Origin: Thiohalocapsa sp.
Lineage (GTDB): Bacteria; Pseudomonadota; Gammaproteobacteria; Chromatiales; Chromatiaceae
Direction: 5' to 3'
DNA length: 47,084 nucleotides
NCBI RefSeq assembly: GCF_022340605.1
Contig: NZ_JAJDNQ010000112.1
Span: 1-47,084 of the forward strand
The translations under genes and the position numbers were made by a program. The notes beneath the pieces are model-generated. The model was not told the DNA's origin and did not search any database. It worked only from the letters and a program-made list of their open reading frames with translations. Shown here piece by piece: positions 36,942 through 46,275 of this stretch (positions are counted from its first letter, which is position 1; each line of letters starts with the position of its first letter).

Positions 36942-38333
36942 CTAGTCGGCCGCGTCCTCACGCGCCTGCCCGCCACCCGATAGGTCTTTGGCGGGTCCTT
37001 CGGTTATCGCTTCCGCAACCGGCGCATCGGCTCCGGCCGTATCGGATGCCACCGGTCCCGCCTCGGCTCCAGCCTGAGCGGAGCCGCCGGCCGGGCCGGA
37101 CGCCTCGGCGCTGTTCTGCATCGGGTTCGCCGGCGGTGCGGTCAGCTCCGGCTTCACGGTGATGCCGGGGCGCACCTTTTGGATGCCGTACAAAATGATC
37201 CGCTCGCCGGGCGCGAGCCCCTCCTTCACCACGAGGTCCGGCCCGAAGCGCTGGCCCGTGACGATGCGGCGCGACTCGACCTTGTCCTGGTCGTTCACCA
37301 GCAGCACGTAGGCGCCGCCCTGGTCCGTCAGAATCGCCGCCTGCGGGATCACCACGGCGTCGATGGCATCCTCGCGCTCGATCACCACGGTGACGAACTG
37401 GCCGGGCAGCAGCAGCCGGTCCGGGTTCGGGAACTCGGCGCGCACCAGCACGGTGCCGGTCTTCTGATCCACCTTGTTATCGATGTAGTCGAAGCTGCCC
37501 TTGTGATCGTAGAGGCTACCGTCGGAGAGCCGCAGCAGCGGCACGAAGGTCGCCTGCTCCGCGTCGCCGGTGCGGCGCTGGTGCTCGCGCGCATCCTTCA
37601 TGATGTCCAGGTACATGGTCTCCGCGACGGAAAAGGTCACCTGGATGGGGTCCATGCGGTTGATGGTGGCGAGCACGCCGGAGTCCGGCCCGATCAGGTT
37701 GCCGACGTCCAGCGCCGCCGCGTCGATGCGCCCGGCGATCGGGGCCTTGATCTCGGTGTAGTCGACGTTGAGCTTCGCCTTCTCGATGTCCGCCTTGGCG
37801 GTGTCCACCGAGGCCTCCTGCACCAGGACCTCCGCCTGGGCCTCATCCACCTTCTGCTGGCTCACGTTGCGGGACTTGGCCAGCTCGCGGTAGCGATCCA
37901 GGTCCACCCGGGCACGGTTCAGCGATGCCTCGGCGGCACCCAGGACCGCCTCCTTCTGTGCCAGCGTGGCGCGGTACTCGTCCGGCTCGATCCTGAACAG
38001 CACCTGGCCCTGCTGAACCGTTCCGCCCTCCGCGAACCCGAGCCCCTCCAGGAAGCCCGTCACCCGCGCCCGCAGCGCCACCGACTCCGCCGCACGGGTC
38101 TTGCCGACGAACTCGATGAAGGGATTGACCTTCTCCTCGCCCACCGCGATCACGCCCACGGCCGGTGGCTCGGGTGCCGGCCCGGCGCCCTGCTCGCCTT
38201 CGCAGCCGGCCAGGGCCGACGCCAGCAAGCAAGTCGCCGTGAGCATGGCCAAGCCGCCGCTGGACAGGCCCACACACGGCCAATAAGCCCGCACGCGGGC
38301 TGCCGCAGACTGCCGGGACGGGCGAGCTGACAT
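36942..38333 (-). CDS. RND pump periplasmic adaptor lipoprotein (AcrA/MexA-like)
   Basis: A 463-residue membrane-fusion protein. A long N-region leads to a lipobox LLASALAGC, predicting a lipid-anchored periplasmic protein. Next come the biotinyl-lipoyl half-motif (VALRARVTGFLEGLGFAEGG), an alpha hairpin (GAAEASLNRARVDLDRYREL), the second half-motif (LNVDYTEIKAPIAGRIDAAA), a beta-barrel and a membrane-proximal domain. The last 60 residues (SAEASGPAGGSAQAGAEAG) are a low-complexity Ala/Gly tail not needed by the family. The ATG at 38333 has TAGGAG six bases upstream. It precedes the pump gene in the same operon. Confidence 0.94.
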   Translation of the reverse strand: MSARPSRQSAAARVRAYWPCVGLSSGGLAMLTATCLLASALAGCEGEQGAGPAPEPPAVGVIAVGEEKVNPFIEFVGKTRAAESVALRARVTGFLEGLGFAEGGTVQQGQVLFRIEPDEYRATLAQKEAVLGAAEASLNRARVDLDRYRELAKSRNVSQQKVDEAQAEVLVQEASVDTAKADIEKAKLNVDYTEIKAPIAGRIDAAALDVGNLIGPDSGVLATINRMDPIQVTFSVAETMYLDIMKDAREHQRRTGDAEQATFVPLLRLSDGSLYDHKGSFDYIDNKVDQKTGTVLVRAEFPNPDRLLLPGQFVTVVIEREDAIDAVVIPQAAILTDQGGAYVLLVNDQDKVESRRIVTGQRFGPDLVVKEGLAPGERIILYGIQKVRPGITVKPELTAPPANPMQNSAEASGPAGGSAQAGAEAGPVASDTAGADAPVAEAITEGPAKDLSGGGQAREDAAD

Positions 38334-38576
38334 CTGTTGACTCCTACGCATGGACTTCGCTGCTTGGCCAAACGGACACGACGGGGCTGCGCGGGATACG
38401 AACAGGCAGACGCCTGGTAGCACCATGGCACGCCCCAGCGGCACCCGCCAGCCAAAACAAGCGCGATGGTAGCATCAAGCGTTGTCTGATCGCCCGGTGC
38501 GCACACGGACACGAGCTTGACCATTGCTCAAACCCGCGCCTGGCCCTAATCATTATTGCGCCCAGTGCCTTGCCCC

Positions 38577-38635
38577 GTGGGAGCGGCGTCCCCGCCGCGA
38601 CTGGACGCCCGTAGCGCAAAGGACGGCGCTCCCAC
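38577..38635. repeat. Short palindromic element, GTGGGAGCG family
   Basis: Starts GTGGGAGCGGCGTCCCCGCC and ends GGACGGCGCTCCCAC; 59 bp with terminal inverted repeats of about 15 bp. Confidence 0.65.
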
Positions 38636-38674
38636 GCGCGTCCCCCCGGGCAAGTACTCGGTGTAGCAGCTCTT

Positions 38675-38797
38675 GTGGGAGCGGCACTCTTGGTGCCGCG
38701 ACCGGCGCCAAGGCAACATGCAACGCCCCCGGTAACCACCAAGCAGCAGCCAGTCGCGCGGCCGTCGTCGCGCCACAAAAGACAGTGGCGCTCCCAC
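38675..38797. repeat. 123-bp dispersed element, inverted copy of 28500-28622
   Basis: Begins GTGGGAGCGGCACTCTTGGT and ends GACAGTGGCGCTCCCAC. Its reverse complement aligns end to end with 28500-28622. Confidence 0.75.
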
Positions 38798-38860
38798 GCC
38801 CGCGCGCCTAGAGCAGCGCGGCAATTCTTGACCGCGGCACGTCGCTTGCGGCGGCGTCAA

Positions 38861-39478
38861 TCAACGGGGGCCGCGGCCGCGCGAGCGGATATAGAGCACC
38901 ACCAGCACGATAATCAACAGCGGGGTCAGAATCCCGGCAAAGAGCGCCAGGTGATGCCAGATGAACGGCAGCGCGTCGGTGCTCAGGCCGAATTTATACG
39001 CCAGCGTCGCCCAGAGCCCGACCCAGAGCGCGGCCCCGATCGCATTGGCGATCGCGAACACCAGCCAGTGCATGCCGGTGGTACCGGCGACGAGGCCGTT
39101 CAGTTGGCGCAGCACCACGACGAACCGGGCGAACACCACCATCAGCGGGCCCCACTTCTCGGCCGCCGCCTCCACGCGCTGAAGGTTTTCCTCGGTGGCG
39201 CCCCAGCGCGCACCGTAGCGCAGAATCACGGGGCGGCCGAAGGTACGGCCAATGAGATAGCCGAGGTTGTCCCCCAGCACCGCTGCGAAAAAGGCTGTCA
39301 CCACCACGGCATAGATGTTGAGCTTGCCGGCCGCAGCGGCGGCGGACGCCGCCAGGATCGCGGTCTCCCCGGGCAGCGGCGCACCCACGGACTCCAGGAA
39401 CACCGATACGAACAGCGCCGGTATGCCGTATTGCGTGACCAATACGGCGAGATGGTGCAGGAATTCCGGCAATTGCAT
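38861..39478 (-). CDS. DedA/VTT family membrane protein
   Basis: A 205-residue inner-membrane protein of the DedA family, thought to flip or transport lipids such as undecaprenyl phosphate or phosphatidylethanolamine and to support envelope homeostasis. Family blocks are FLESVGAPLPGETAILAAS (first re-entrant loop), LGDNLGYLIGRTFGRP, and FARFVVVLRQLNGLVAGTTG, the conserved Arg segment (usually F.R..P). AGAGGA precedes the ATG at 39478. A close paralogue follows at 39884-40516 on the same strand, upstream in transcription. Confidence 0.92.
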   Translation of the reverse strand: MQLPEFLHHLAVLVTQYGIPALFVSVFLESVGAPLPGETAILAASAAAAAGKLNIYAVVVTAFFAAVLGDNLGYLIGRTFGRPVILRYGARWGATEENLQRVEAAAEKWGPLMVVFARFVVVLRQLNGLVAGTTGMHWLVFAIANAIGAALWVGLWATLAYKFGLSTDALPFIWHHLALFAGILTPLLIIVLVVLYIRSRGRGPR

Positions 39479-39883
39479 GTCCTCTTTGAAACAATGGGGA
39501 TCTTCCGCGCCACCCGCAGGGTGAAGCGAGACCCCGCCTCAGACCGACAACGGCACGAGGCGGCGCATGCCGCGTCGATCGTCTCCCGGCATGCAACAAG
39601 GGCCGAGGGCCAAGAGCCGAGGGGCCGAGGCTCAAGACGCGACCCCACAGCTCCGATCGACTGCCGCTCACGCCCTTGGCACTTTCTGATCGGTGCGGCG
39701 CCGCACACAAACTTTGACGCATGTGCAAAAATCTCGGCCCTCCACGCAATCTAGTGGGCGGCAGCCGAAATTCCACGCCACCGGTCGGCGAGCGCTGACC
39801 GGCCGATGACCGCGCTGCGATTCCCGGGATCACCCCAGCGAGTTGGGCAAACGCCGAACGCTTCGATACCCTCTCGGCACGCA
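39479..39883. other. Spacer between the two dedA-like genes
   Basis: 405 bases without a credible gene. CCGGTCGGCGAGCGCTGACCGG at about 39781-39802 is a partial palindrome. The middle (39700-39730) is AT-richer (AAACTTTGACGCATGTGCAA), but on the leftward strand no clear promoter could be named. Confidence 0.4.
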
Positions 39884-40516
39884 TCAATCCGCGGCCGCGG
39901 CTTGTCGGCTGCGGCCGGCCCGCTGCCCACGCACATGGATCGTCACCAGCACCGCAATCAGCATCAGCGTCAGAATCGCTGCAATGATCGCGAGATGATG
40001 CCAAATGAACGGCAACGCCTCGGTGGTCAGGCCGAAGCGGTAGGCCAGCGTCGACCACAGCCCGACCCACAGCGTGGCCCCGAGCACATCGGCAGCGAAG
40101 AAGACCGGCCAGCTCATGCCGCTGGTGCCGGCGACGATGCCGTTCAGTTGGCGCAACACGATGACAAAGCGGGCGCCCATCACCATCAACGGACCCCGCT
40201 CGTGCGCGATGTCCTCCGCGCGCGCCAGGTGTTCCTCCGTGATGCCGAAGCGCGCGCCGTGGCGCAGCACCGCCGCCCTGCCGAGCTTGCGCCCGATCCA
40301 GTAGCCCGTGTTGTCACCGACGATTGCCCCGACGACCGCCGCCAGTACGACCGCGTGGATCTTGAGCTCGCCCGCCGCGGCGGCGGCGCCGCCGAGCAGG
40401 AGCGCCGTTTCCCCCGGCAGCGGGGCGCCCAGCGCCTCCATGGCAATGGAGAGGAACAAGGCAGGAACGCCGAAATATTCAACCAGTCCGGCGAGGTGGT
40501 GCATGAACTCGGGCAT
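39884..40516 (-). CDS. DedA/VTT family membrane protein, paralogue
   Basis: A 210-residue DedA protein closely similar to the product of 38861-39478 throughout: AMEALGAPLPGETALLLGGA, VGDNTGYWIGRKLGRAAVLR, GARFVIVLRQLNGIVAGTSG and FGLTTEALPFIWHHLAI have direct counterparts there. The tail is Arg/Ala-rich. The ATG at 40516 has GAGGAC six bases upstream; 17 further in-frame codons upstream overlap the MscS-type gene end. It starts 48 bases after the channel gene stop, so it may belong to the cti-mscS transcript. Confidence 0.92.
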   Translation of the reverse strand: MPEFMHHLAGLVEYFGVPALFLSIAMEALGAPLPGETALLLGGAAAAAGELKIHAVVLAAVVGAIVGDNTGYWIGRKLGRAAVLRHGARFGITEEHLARAEDIAHERGPLMVMGARFVIVLRQLNGIVAGTSGMSWPVFFAADVLGATLWVGLWSTLAYRFGLTTEALPFIWHHLAIIAAILTLMLIAVLVTIHVRGQRAGRSRQAAAAD

Positions 40517-40563
40517 TGGCGTGTCCTCGGTGCAGTTGGGTTGCAGGTTTGGCGATTCTCCGG

Positions 40564-42585
40564 TCAATCCTTGGCCGGAGTCGTGCCCGCATCGCCGCGC
40601 AGATAGACCGTCCGGCTCGGAAAAGCGATGCTCAGACCGTTGCCCTCGACGATATCACAGCAGCGGAAAATGACGTCCTGCTTCACCTTCAGCCACTCTT
40701 CCCAATCGACGCTCTTGGAGAAGCAGTAGACCATGATATTGATGGAGCTCTCCCCCAGCGTGTCCAGATATACCAGCAGTGTTCGCATCACACCGGCACT
40801 GTCCATGGCATTGGCGATTCTGGTCAACTGCTTCTTGGTAAATTGCGAGGCATCGGTGGTGCGATCGGCAATGGCCGGGTGCTCGGCCAGCATGGCGCGA
40901 ATGTCATCGACCGTCTTGCGGACCATCTTCATATCGCTGCCGTACTCCACCCCGACGGTAAACAGGATGCGCCGCCCGAGTTTGCGACGGCTCCAGTTGC
41001 GCACGGCCACCTCGGCGAGCTGGCCATTGGGTATGAAGACAACAGCATTGTCGAAGGTACGGATCTTGGTGCTGCGCAGGCCCACATCGATGACCGTACC
41101 ATCGGCGTCGGCAGTGACGATCCAGTCACCCTGGCGGAACATGTCATCGACGATGATGGAGATGCAACCGAATACGTTCGCAATGGTCTCCTTGGCCGCG
41201 AAGGCAATGGCCAAGCCACCGATACCGAGTGATGCCAGCAGTGTCGTGATGTCATAGCCCAGGTCGTGCAACATGTACAACGCCGTGACGATGATCACGG
41301 CGAAGCGCGCCAGATTGGATAAGAAGTTGACCAACTCACCGCGCAGATTTGGGTAGTGCTCGTGCAATTTTTCCGAATACACCATCACCGCATTGTCGAT
41401 GAGCCGCAGCACGGCCCAGACGACCACGAGCACCACCAGGATGCCCAGCACCGTGAGCAGCCCGATGTACGGCTCCCGAAACATCAGGACGCGACCGGCC
41501 ATGCCCAGCGCAACCAAGAACAAGAACACCCGCACTGGCGTATCGAAGGCCTTCCGCAGCAGGCGGGTCAGGCGCTGAGCCGCAGCGGGGCTCTTTTTCA
41601 AATGGGTCAGCAAGCGGCCGACGCCCTTCACCAGCAGTGGCCAGACCAGCAGTCCAACGGCCAGAATGGCGAAAAACACCAGCCCAGCACCGACGACCTG
41701 GCCGAGGCTCAGGCGGCGTGACGGAAATAGCGCCGCGTTGAGGTCTGCGATGGCCGGCAGTGCATTCACCGCATGCACGAGCGCGCCGACGCCGAGCCAA
41801 CGCAGCAACGGGTCGCCGCTTGCGGCCCTGATGACGAAGTCCTCCAGCGCCCCAATCATCGTGTTATAGGCGTCCGCGCGTTGCTTGTACGTCGCATAAG
41901 CGACGGCCAGTTCAGCATCGGCGGGGCTGCGCTTGGATGCCGGCAGGGTCTCGATGCGGGCGACTGCCTGCTCGAACGGGGCGCGGTCGAAGGCGGTGCG
42001 CCGGCGAAATTCCGCGAACGACCGCTCGAACGCGGAGGCGGGAGCGAACGCTGACCACTGCCGCCACAGCGTATCGAGCAAGTGGGCAAAGGCCGCGTCC
42101 AGCACCGCGGTGTTGAGCTTCAGGACCGCTAGCGCTTCCGTATCGCCGCTGGGATCGCGCCGGGCAAGCTGCGCTTCTCGGCGCAAGGCACTCAAGGTCG
42201 CGGCCGATGCGTCCGGAACCAGGTCCGTCGTGTCGCCGGCGAAGACGCGCCCAGTCAATTGCTCCAGCAACAGGTGGCGCTGGAGCTCCAGGCGCTGGCG
42301 TTGCTTGGAGTCCTGGTTCGCCGCGATGCGGCCGTCGAGTTGCGTCAGAGCGATGAGCTCCGGCGCCCCGCCCCCCCTGTTGCCGCTGAGGTTCTCGGCG
42401 CAGATCTGGCTCTCCGCCGCCGCTTGTGTCGACGCGAGCAGACACAGCGCGAGGCCCAACGCCCGACCCACTGCTGGTCCCAGTGCTGGTCCCACCGCTG
42501 GCCCCAGTGCTGGTCCCAGCGATCGTCCCCACGCGCTTGCCAGCGCTCGTCCCAGCGTCGGCAGCGATGCACAGCGGTAACTCAT
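40564..42585 (-). CDS. Large MscS-family mechanosensitive channel
   Basis: A 673-residue inner-membrane channel that opens under membrane tension. After a signal-peptide-like start with a repeated ALGPAVG-type hydrophobic stretch (residues 20-45), a periplasmic helical domain (about 60-250) precedes several membrane helices. The MscS core follows: TLLASLGIGGLAIAFAAKET (pore helix with Gly/Ala packing), ANVFGCISIIVDDMFRQGDW, DADGTVIDVGLRSTKIRTFD and VVFIPNGQLAEVAVRNWSRR. Length is between small MscS (about 290) and MscK (about 1100). The ATG at 42585 overlaps the upstream isomerase stop as ATGA, so expression is coupled. Confidence 0.93.
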   Translation of the reverse strand: MSYRCASLPTLGRALASAWGRSLGPALGPAVGPALGPAVGRALGLALCLLASTQAAAESQICAENLSGNRGGGAPELIALTQLDGRIAANQDSKQRQRLELQRHLLLEQLTGRVFAGDTTDLVPDASAATLSALRREAQLARRDPSGDTEALAVLKLNTAVLDAAFAHLLDTLWRQWSAFAPASAFERSFAEFRRRTAFDRAPFEQAVARIETLPASKRSPADAELAVAYATYKQRADAYNTMIGALEDFVIRAASGDPLLRWLGVGALVHAVNALPAIADLNAALFPSRRLSLGQVVGAGLVFFAILAVGLLVWPLLVKGVGRLLTHLKKSPAAAQRLTRLLRKAFDTPVRVFLFLVALGMAGRVLMFREPYIGLLTVLGILVVLVVVWAVLRLIDNAVMVYSEKLHEHYPNLRGELVNFLSNLARFAVIIVTALYMLHDLGYDITTLLASLGIGGLAIAFAAKETIANVFGCISIIVDDMFRQGDWIVTADADGTVIDVGLRSTKIRTFDNAVVFIPNGQLAEVAVRNWSRRKLGRRILFTVGVEYGSDMKMVRKTVDDIRAMLAEHPAIADRTTDASQFTKKQLTRIANAMDSAGVMRTLLVYLDTLGESSINIMVYCFSKSVDWEEWLKVKQDVIFRCCDIVEGNGLSIAFPSRTVYLRGDAGTTPAKD

Positions 42586-44963
42586 TCCGGCACGTCGTAA
42601 TAGCTCAGGTCCAGATACCCGGCCTCGCTCTGCCGGTGCTGGAAATTCCAGTCGTTGATCCAGTCATAGAACGGCCAGAGCCGCGCGCTGTTGCGCAGGA
42701 TGCCATAGCGCGCCTTGAACTGCTCCCAGTCGGCGGCACTGCCGACCTTGCGCAAGGCGTCCAGGAAAGGCGCTGCTTGCGCCATGTCCAAGTGCACAAA
42801 GAGATTGGGAAAGCCGTTAATGATGGTCGGATAGACACTCAAGGAATACAGGTCCGGCAGCGCTTGGCCATCCTGGAAGATCAGCGTGTATTGGGACTTG
42901 TAGACACGGTTGACGACAAACGAATAGACCCGGGATGCGTTTGCATCATCCAGCCTGAGCACGATCACGCTCGGCAGGAAGCGGGTGAATGGCTGGCCCT
43001 GGGTGACAGTGAGGGTCGACACAGCGCGCTCCCAATCCGCGAAGGTGCTGATCGGCGCGGCCAGGTCGACCGCCGGCTTGATGTCAGGGTTGAGGCGATC
43101 CGGCGGCCCCGCGATCTTCCCGCTGAACTGCCCTTCCACGGCTTTGATCAGCCCGTTCAGGGCCTCCTCCGGGTTGACGGCAGCGTCGGGCTGCGGCGAT
43201 TCGCCCGCGTCGAAAGGCACCAGCAGCAACCCCAGCCTCCCGACGCCTTGGGTCCAGGTCTTGCGAATCGGCTCGCGATCGGCGGCCGGCAGAAGCGTCA
43301 GAAAGTTGTCTTGGAATTCCTGGCGCAGGAAGTTGAAGAACAGCAGCGTTTGCAGCTTGGATAGATCGCCGCCCCAATACTCGAAGCTGGCGACGGTGTC
43401 GTAGTACATCCGTTCGAACCCGCTGTAGGTCATCAGCCAGAGCGTGCGGGGCGTACCCCCTTGGCGCCCCAGCACAACCGAGACATTGGTGTTGTGCCGC
43501 ATGACCGTGAGCCAGGCATTCGGGTTATTCCCGTCGCCGTCCCAAATCGCGTCGACGGACCAGCCGCGCGGACGCAGCTTGGCCAGCGCCTTGTCGTACG
43601 CATCCACGTAGGCGGCGTCAGCGAACACCGAGCGGTCCATCATGGTGTTCCAGGTGGCGAGCCCCAGCGCCGGGTTCTGCACCGAGACATCGTCCTCCGG
43701 GCGGACGAAGAAGACCCAGAAATGATCCTTGACGGCATAGGTCGCGGTCTGGCCGTTGCAGACCGGGCCATAGATGATGCCGGAAGCGACCGCCTCGGCG
43801 TTCTCCAGCAGGAAGCGATACCGCGCCTCCGCCGGAATCGCGCGGAAGATGCTGAACGGGTTGCCGATGCCCCAAGGCGGGTCGAGCGGCGCCGACGCGG
43901 ACCAGTGCGCGCCGGGTCCGTCTGGCCCGAAGAAGAGCTGCTCTAGATGATCCGCGTCCGAGTGCTCGAGCCGCCACAGGAAGAGATTTTTCTGCATCGG
44001 CGCCTGCGTCAGCTTGCTCAACCGATACCAGAAGCGATTGACCCCGGCATAGGCGTAGGGATCTTCGTAAGGCAGGCCGGTGCCGATGATGTCCACCGGC
44101 TCGCCCGGTGGCGTGGTCGACCGCACCAGGCGGAAGCGCTCGCCCGGGCTCTCTTCGAGCACGATGGTGGCCAGATAGAAATGGTCGAAGATGTAGCGCG
44201 ACACCAGTTGATGGCGCGGGTCCGGGTCGTTGAAAAACGCCTCCCAGTGCGCGACCTCCTCCGGCCGGGCGAGCTCGGCGGCCGCGCGGAGTTCCTCGTC
44301 CGTGGGCCCCGGAGCACCAGCCGCGATCCAGCGCTTCAGGACATTGAAATCCCCGGCGGCGATGGCGGGCAGCCCAAAGGGCATCCCCATTGCTGGATTC
44401 GCCGCAAGCTGCGCCGCGGCGGCGTATGGCGTGGCAGGGCAACCATAGGCGAACCGCTTCGCGTAGACCGGCACCAGCGCATCGCGCGAGAAGCCCGGAC
44501 GGTTGTAGGCGCTGCCGGCCTCTAAAAACCGGTACATCAGCGATCCGTCGAGAAGATCCTCGGACGCCACGGCGGAAGTCTCCCGCCGAGAAGCATGGCC
44601 GGAACCCTCCTCCGACAACACCGAAAAGAATCCGATCTCGCGCCATTGCTCCAGCGTCTTAGCCGCATCCATGTCGGTGCGCGGATAGGGACCGAAGTGG
44701 TTGGCGTAGGGGTTCATGCCGAAGGCGCCGCGCTCGGCGCCCCGATAGGAGTCGAGCTTGACATTGCACGGCGAGCCCAGGCATCCGTGACAGGCGATGC
44801 AACGGCGATTGAAGATCGGCTGGACGTCCCGCTGATAGCCGACTTCGGCCTCGTCCGTCGCCGGACTGGCGTGCGGGGTGCCGGCTCCGGACGACGGGCA
44901 AAGGTTGCACAGGACCAACGCCGAAAGGATCGCCAGCATGCGAGGGAAACCGCCGAGTCGCAT
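42582..44963 (-). CDS. cti: Fatty acid cis/trans isomerase
   Basis: A 793-residue periplasmic c-type-heme enzyme that converts cis- to trans-unsaturated fatty acids in membrane phospholipids, rigidifying the membrane under solvent, heat or osmotic stress. A signal peptide (MLAILSALVLCNLC) is followed by the heme-binding CIACH (Cys55-His59) inside DVQPIFNRRCIACHGCLGSP. Blocks such as GVNRFWYRLSKLTQAPMQKN, HFWVFFVRPEDDVSVQNP, MRHNTNVSVVLGRQGG and FPNLFVHLDMAQA are typical of Cti. The ATG at 44963 has GGAG upstream; a longer frame from 45065 lacks one and would spoil the signal peptide. It overlaps the MscS-type gene by 4 bp. Confidence 0.94.
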   Translation of the reverse strand: MRLGGFPRMLAILSALVLCNLCPSSGAGTPHASPATDEAEVGYQRDVQPIFNRRCIACHGCLGSPCNVKLDSYRGAERGAFGMNPYANHFGPYPRTDMDAAKTLEQWREIGFFSVLSEEGSGHASRRETSAVASEDLLDGSLMYRFLEAGSAYNRPGFSRDALVPVYAKRFAYGCPATPYAAAAQLAANPAMGMPFGLPAIAAGDFNVLKRWIAAGAPGPTDEELRAAAELARPEEVAHWEAFFNDPDPRHQLVSRYIFDHFYLATIVLEESPGERFRLVRSTTPPGEPVDIIGTGLPYEDPYAYAGVNRFWYRLSKLTQAPMQKNLFLWRLEHSDADHLEQLFFGPDGPGAHWSASAPLDPPWGIGNPFSIFRAIPAEARYRFLLENAEAVASGIIYGPVCNGQTATYAVKDHFWVFFVRPEDDVSVQNPALGLATWNTMMDRSVFADAAYVDAYDKALAKLRPRGWSVDAIWDGDGNNPNAWLTVMRHNTNVSVVLGRQGGTPRTLWLMTYSGFERMYYDTVASFEYWGGDLSKLQTLLFFNFLRQEFQDNFLTLLPAADREPIRKTWTQGVGRLGLLLVPFDAGESPQPDAAVNPEEALNGLIKAVEGQFSGKIAGPPDRLNPDIKPAVDLAAPISTFADWERAVSTLTVTQGQPFTRFLPSVIVLRLDDANASRVYSFVVNRVYKSQYTLIFQDGQALPDLYSLSVYPTIINGFPNLFVHLDMAQAAPFLDALRKVGSAADWEQFKARYGILRNSARLWPFYDWINDWNFQHRQSEAGYLDLSYYDVPE

Positions 44964-45034
44964 AGGAATCTCCGTGACGGATACAAAGGACCGGGCTCGG
45001 TGGGGCGAAGACGCCTGGTGAGATGGGGTGCGGA

Positions 45035-45211
45035 TTATCCTGCGACGAGGGTCACCCATGCCCACCCGAGCGCGAGTGTGATCAACGCCACCGGAACGCC
45101 AGAGCGCGTGAACTCACGCAACGAGATGTTCAGCCCGCGCTGGCTCGCCGCGTCCACGACGATAATGTTGGCAAACTGGGTCCGGAGTGGATCCGCAATG
45201 AGCCCGAACGA
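45035..45211 (-). pseudogene. C-terminal scrap of an anion permease-like membrane protein
   Basis: 58 codons reading SFGLIADPLRTQFANIIVVD, AASQRGLNISLREFTRSGVP and a final helix VALITLALGWAWVTLVAG resemble the last two helices of ArsB/SLC13-type permeases (conserved loop, then EF.R.G.P.TL). The frame upstream is antisense to nothing recognisable and merges with the PPK2 3' end, so the remaining about 350 codons are gone. No start codon is available. Confidence 0.5.
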
Positions 45212-45269
45212 TCCCCGCGGCCAACCGGGGCGACTCGGGATGGACGGTCCGACGGCGGGACGACCCAGT

Positions 45270-46208
45270 TCAGGACTTCTTCTTGTCCTTATGCTTCTTC
45301 GCCTTCTTGCCGTGCTGCGACTCGGCTTCCCGCTCTGCCGACGATGCATCCGCCCCATCGGCAGCCGCCCCGCCCTCCTCGAGGGCCTCGGCGGCATGAT
45401 ACTTCGCACGCATAGCCGCAATATCGACCCGCGCGGGCGGCATTTTCATCCCCAGGGAATCCAGCGTCTCCACGAGTATCTGAGACACCGCGAGATTCCG
45501 GAACCACTTGTGGTTGGCAGGTATCACGTACCAGGGGGCGTGCTCCGTGCTGCACTTCTCGAGGACGTCTTCGAACGCGGCCTGGTACTGGTCCCAATAG
45601 GCACGCTCGCTGTAATCGGACTCGCTGATCTTCCAATGGCGCCCGGGATCATCCAGGCGCTGCTTGAATCGCGCAAGCTGCTCTTCCGCATCGATGTGCA
45701 AGAAGAACTTGACGACGTGTGTGCCGTTCTCGGTCAGGAACTGCTCGAAATCGTTGATCTCGTCGTAGCGTTTGGACCATACCTTTTTCGGGACCAGATC
45801 ATGGACCCGCACCACCAGCACGTCTTCATAGTGGGAGCGGTTGAAGATGGTCACCTGCCCCTTCGCCGGCGTGACACGATGGATACGCCAAAGATAATCG
45901 TGCGCGAGCTCCTCGGCGGAAGGCGCCTTGAAGGCGTGTACCGCGCAGCCCTGCGGGTTCATCGCGCTGATCACGTGATTCACCACGCCATCCTTGCCGC
46001 CGGCATCCATGGCCTGTAGCACGATCAGCAGTGAACGCTGGTCCTCCGCATACATCAGGTACTGGAGCTCCGCCAGCCGCCGGCTGTTTTGCTCCAGCTC
46101 CGATTGGGCCGACTCGCGATCCTCGTGACGGTCCTTGAAGCCCGCATCGATGTCGGCGAGCTTCACCTTGCTGCCGGGCTCCACGCGAAATCTCTTGCTA
46201 TATTTCAT
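45270..46208 (-). CDS. ppk2: Polyphosphate kinase 2 (PPK2) family protein
   Basis: A 312-residue cytoplasmic enzyme that transfers phosphate between polyphosphate and nucleotides. It opens MKYSKRFRVEPGSKVKLADI as in the class I PPK2 group. Walker A is LQAMDAGGKDGVVNHVISAM (residues 66-82), Walker B-type NRSHYEDVLVVRVHDL, and the lid region is RFKQRLDDPGRHWKISESDY; APWYVIPANHKWFRNLAVSQ closes the domain. The Lys-rich tail (GKKAKKHKDKKKS) is an addition and could bind polyphosphate electrostatically. The ATG at 46208 starts the family's canonical N-terminus, although its ribosome binding site is weak. It follows the porin gene by 67 bases. Confidence 0.92.
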   Translation of the reverse strand: MKYSKRFRVEPGSKVKLADIDAGFKDRHEDRESAQSELEQNSRRLAELQYLMYAEDQRSLLIVLQAMDAGGKDGVVNHVISAMNPQGCAVHAFKAPSAEELAHDYLWRIHRVTPAKGQVTIFNRSHYEDVLVVRVHDLVPKKVWSKRYDEINDFEQFLTENGTHVVKFFLHIDAEEQLARFKQRLDDPGRHWKISESDYSERAYWDQYQAAFEDVLEKCSTEHAPWYVIPANHKWFRNLAVSQILVETLDSLGMKMPPARVDIAAMRAKYHAAEALEEGGAAADGADASSAEREAESQHGKKAKKHKDKKKS

Positions 46209-46275
46209 GGCGTTGGCACTCGTACTGGCCGGCAACGGGTCGCTCTGGCCAGGCATCCGGTGGATTAACAATGCA

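Larger units (their letters stand above)
38334..38860. other. Intergenic with two palindromic elements
   Basis: No gene. It contains the elements at 38577-38635 and 38675-38797 and, next to the adaptor gene, about 240 bases that should hold its promoter. No local repressor gene (TetR-like) is present. Confidence 0.5.
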
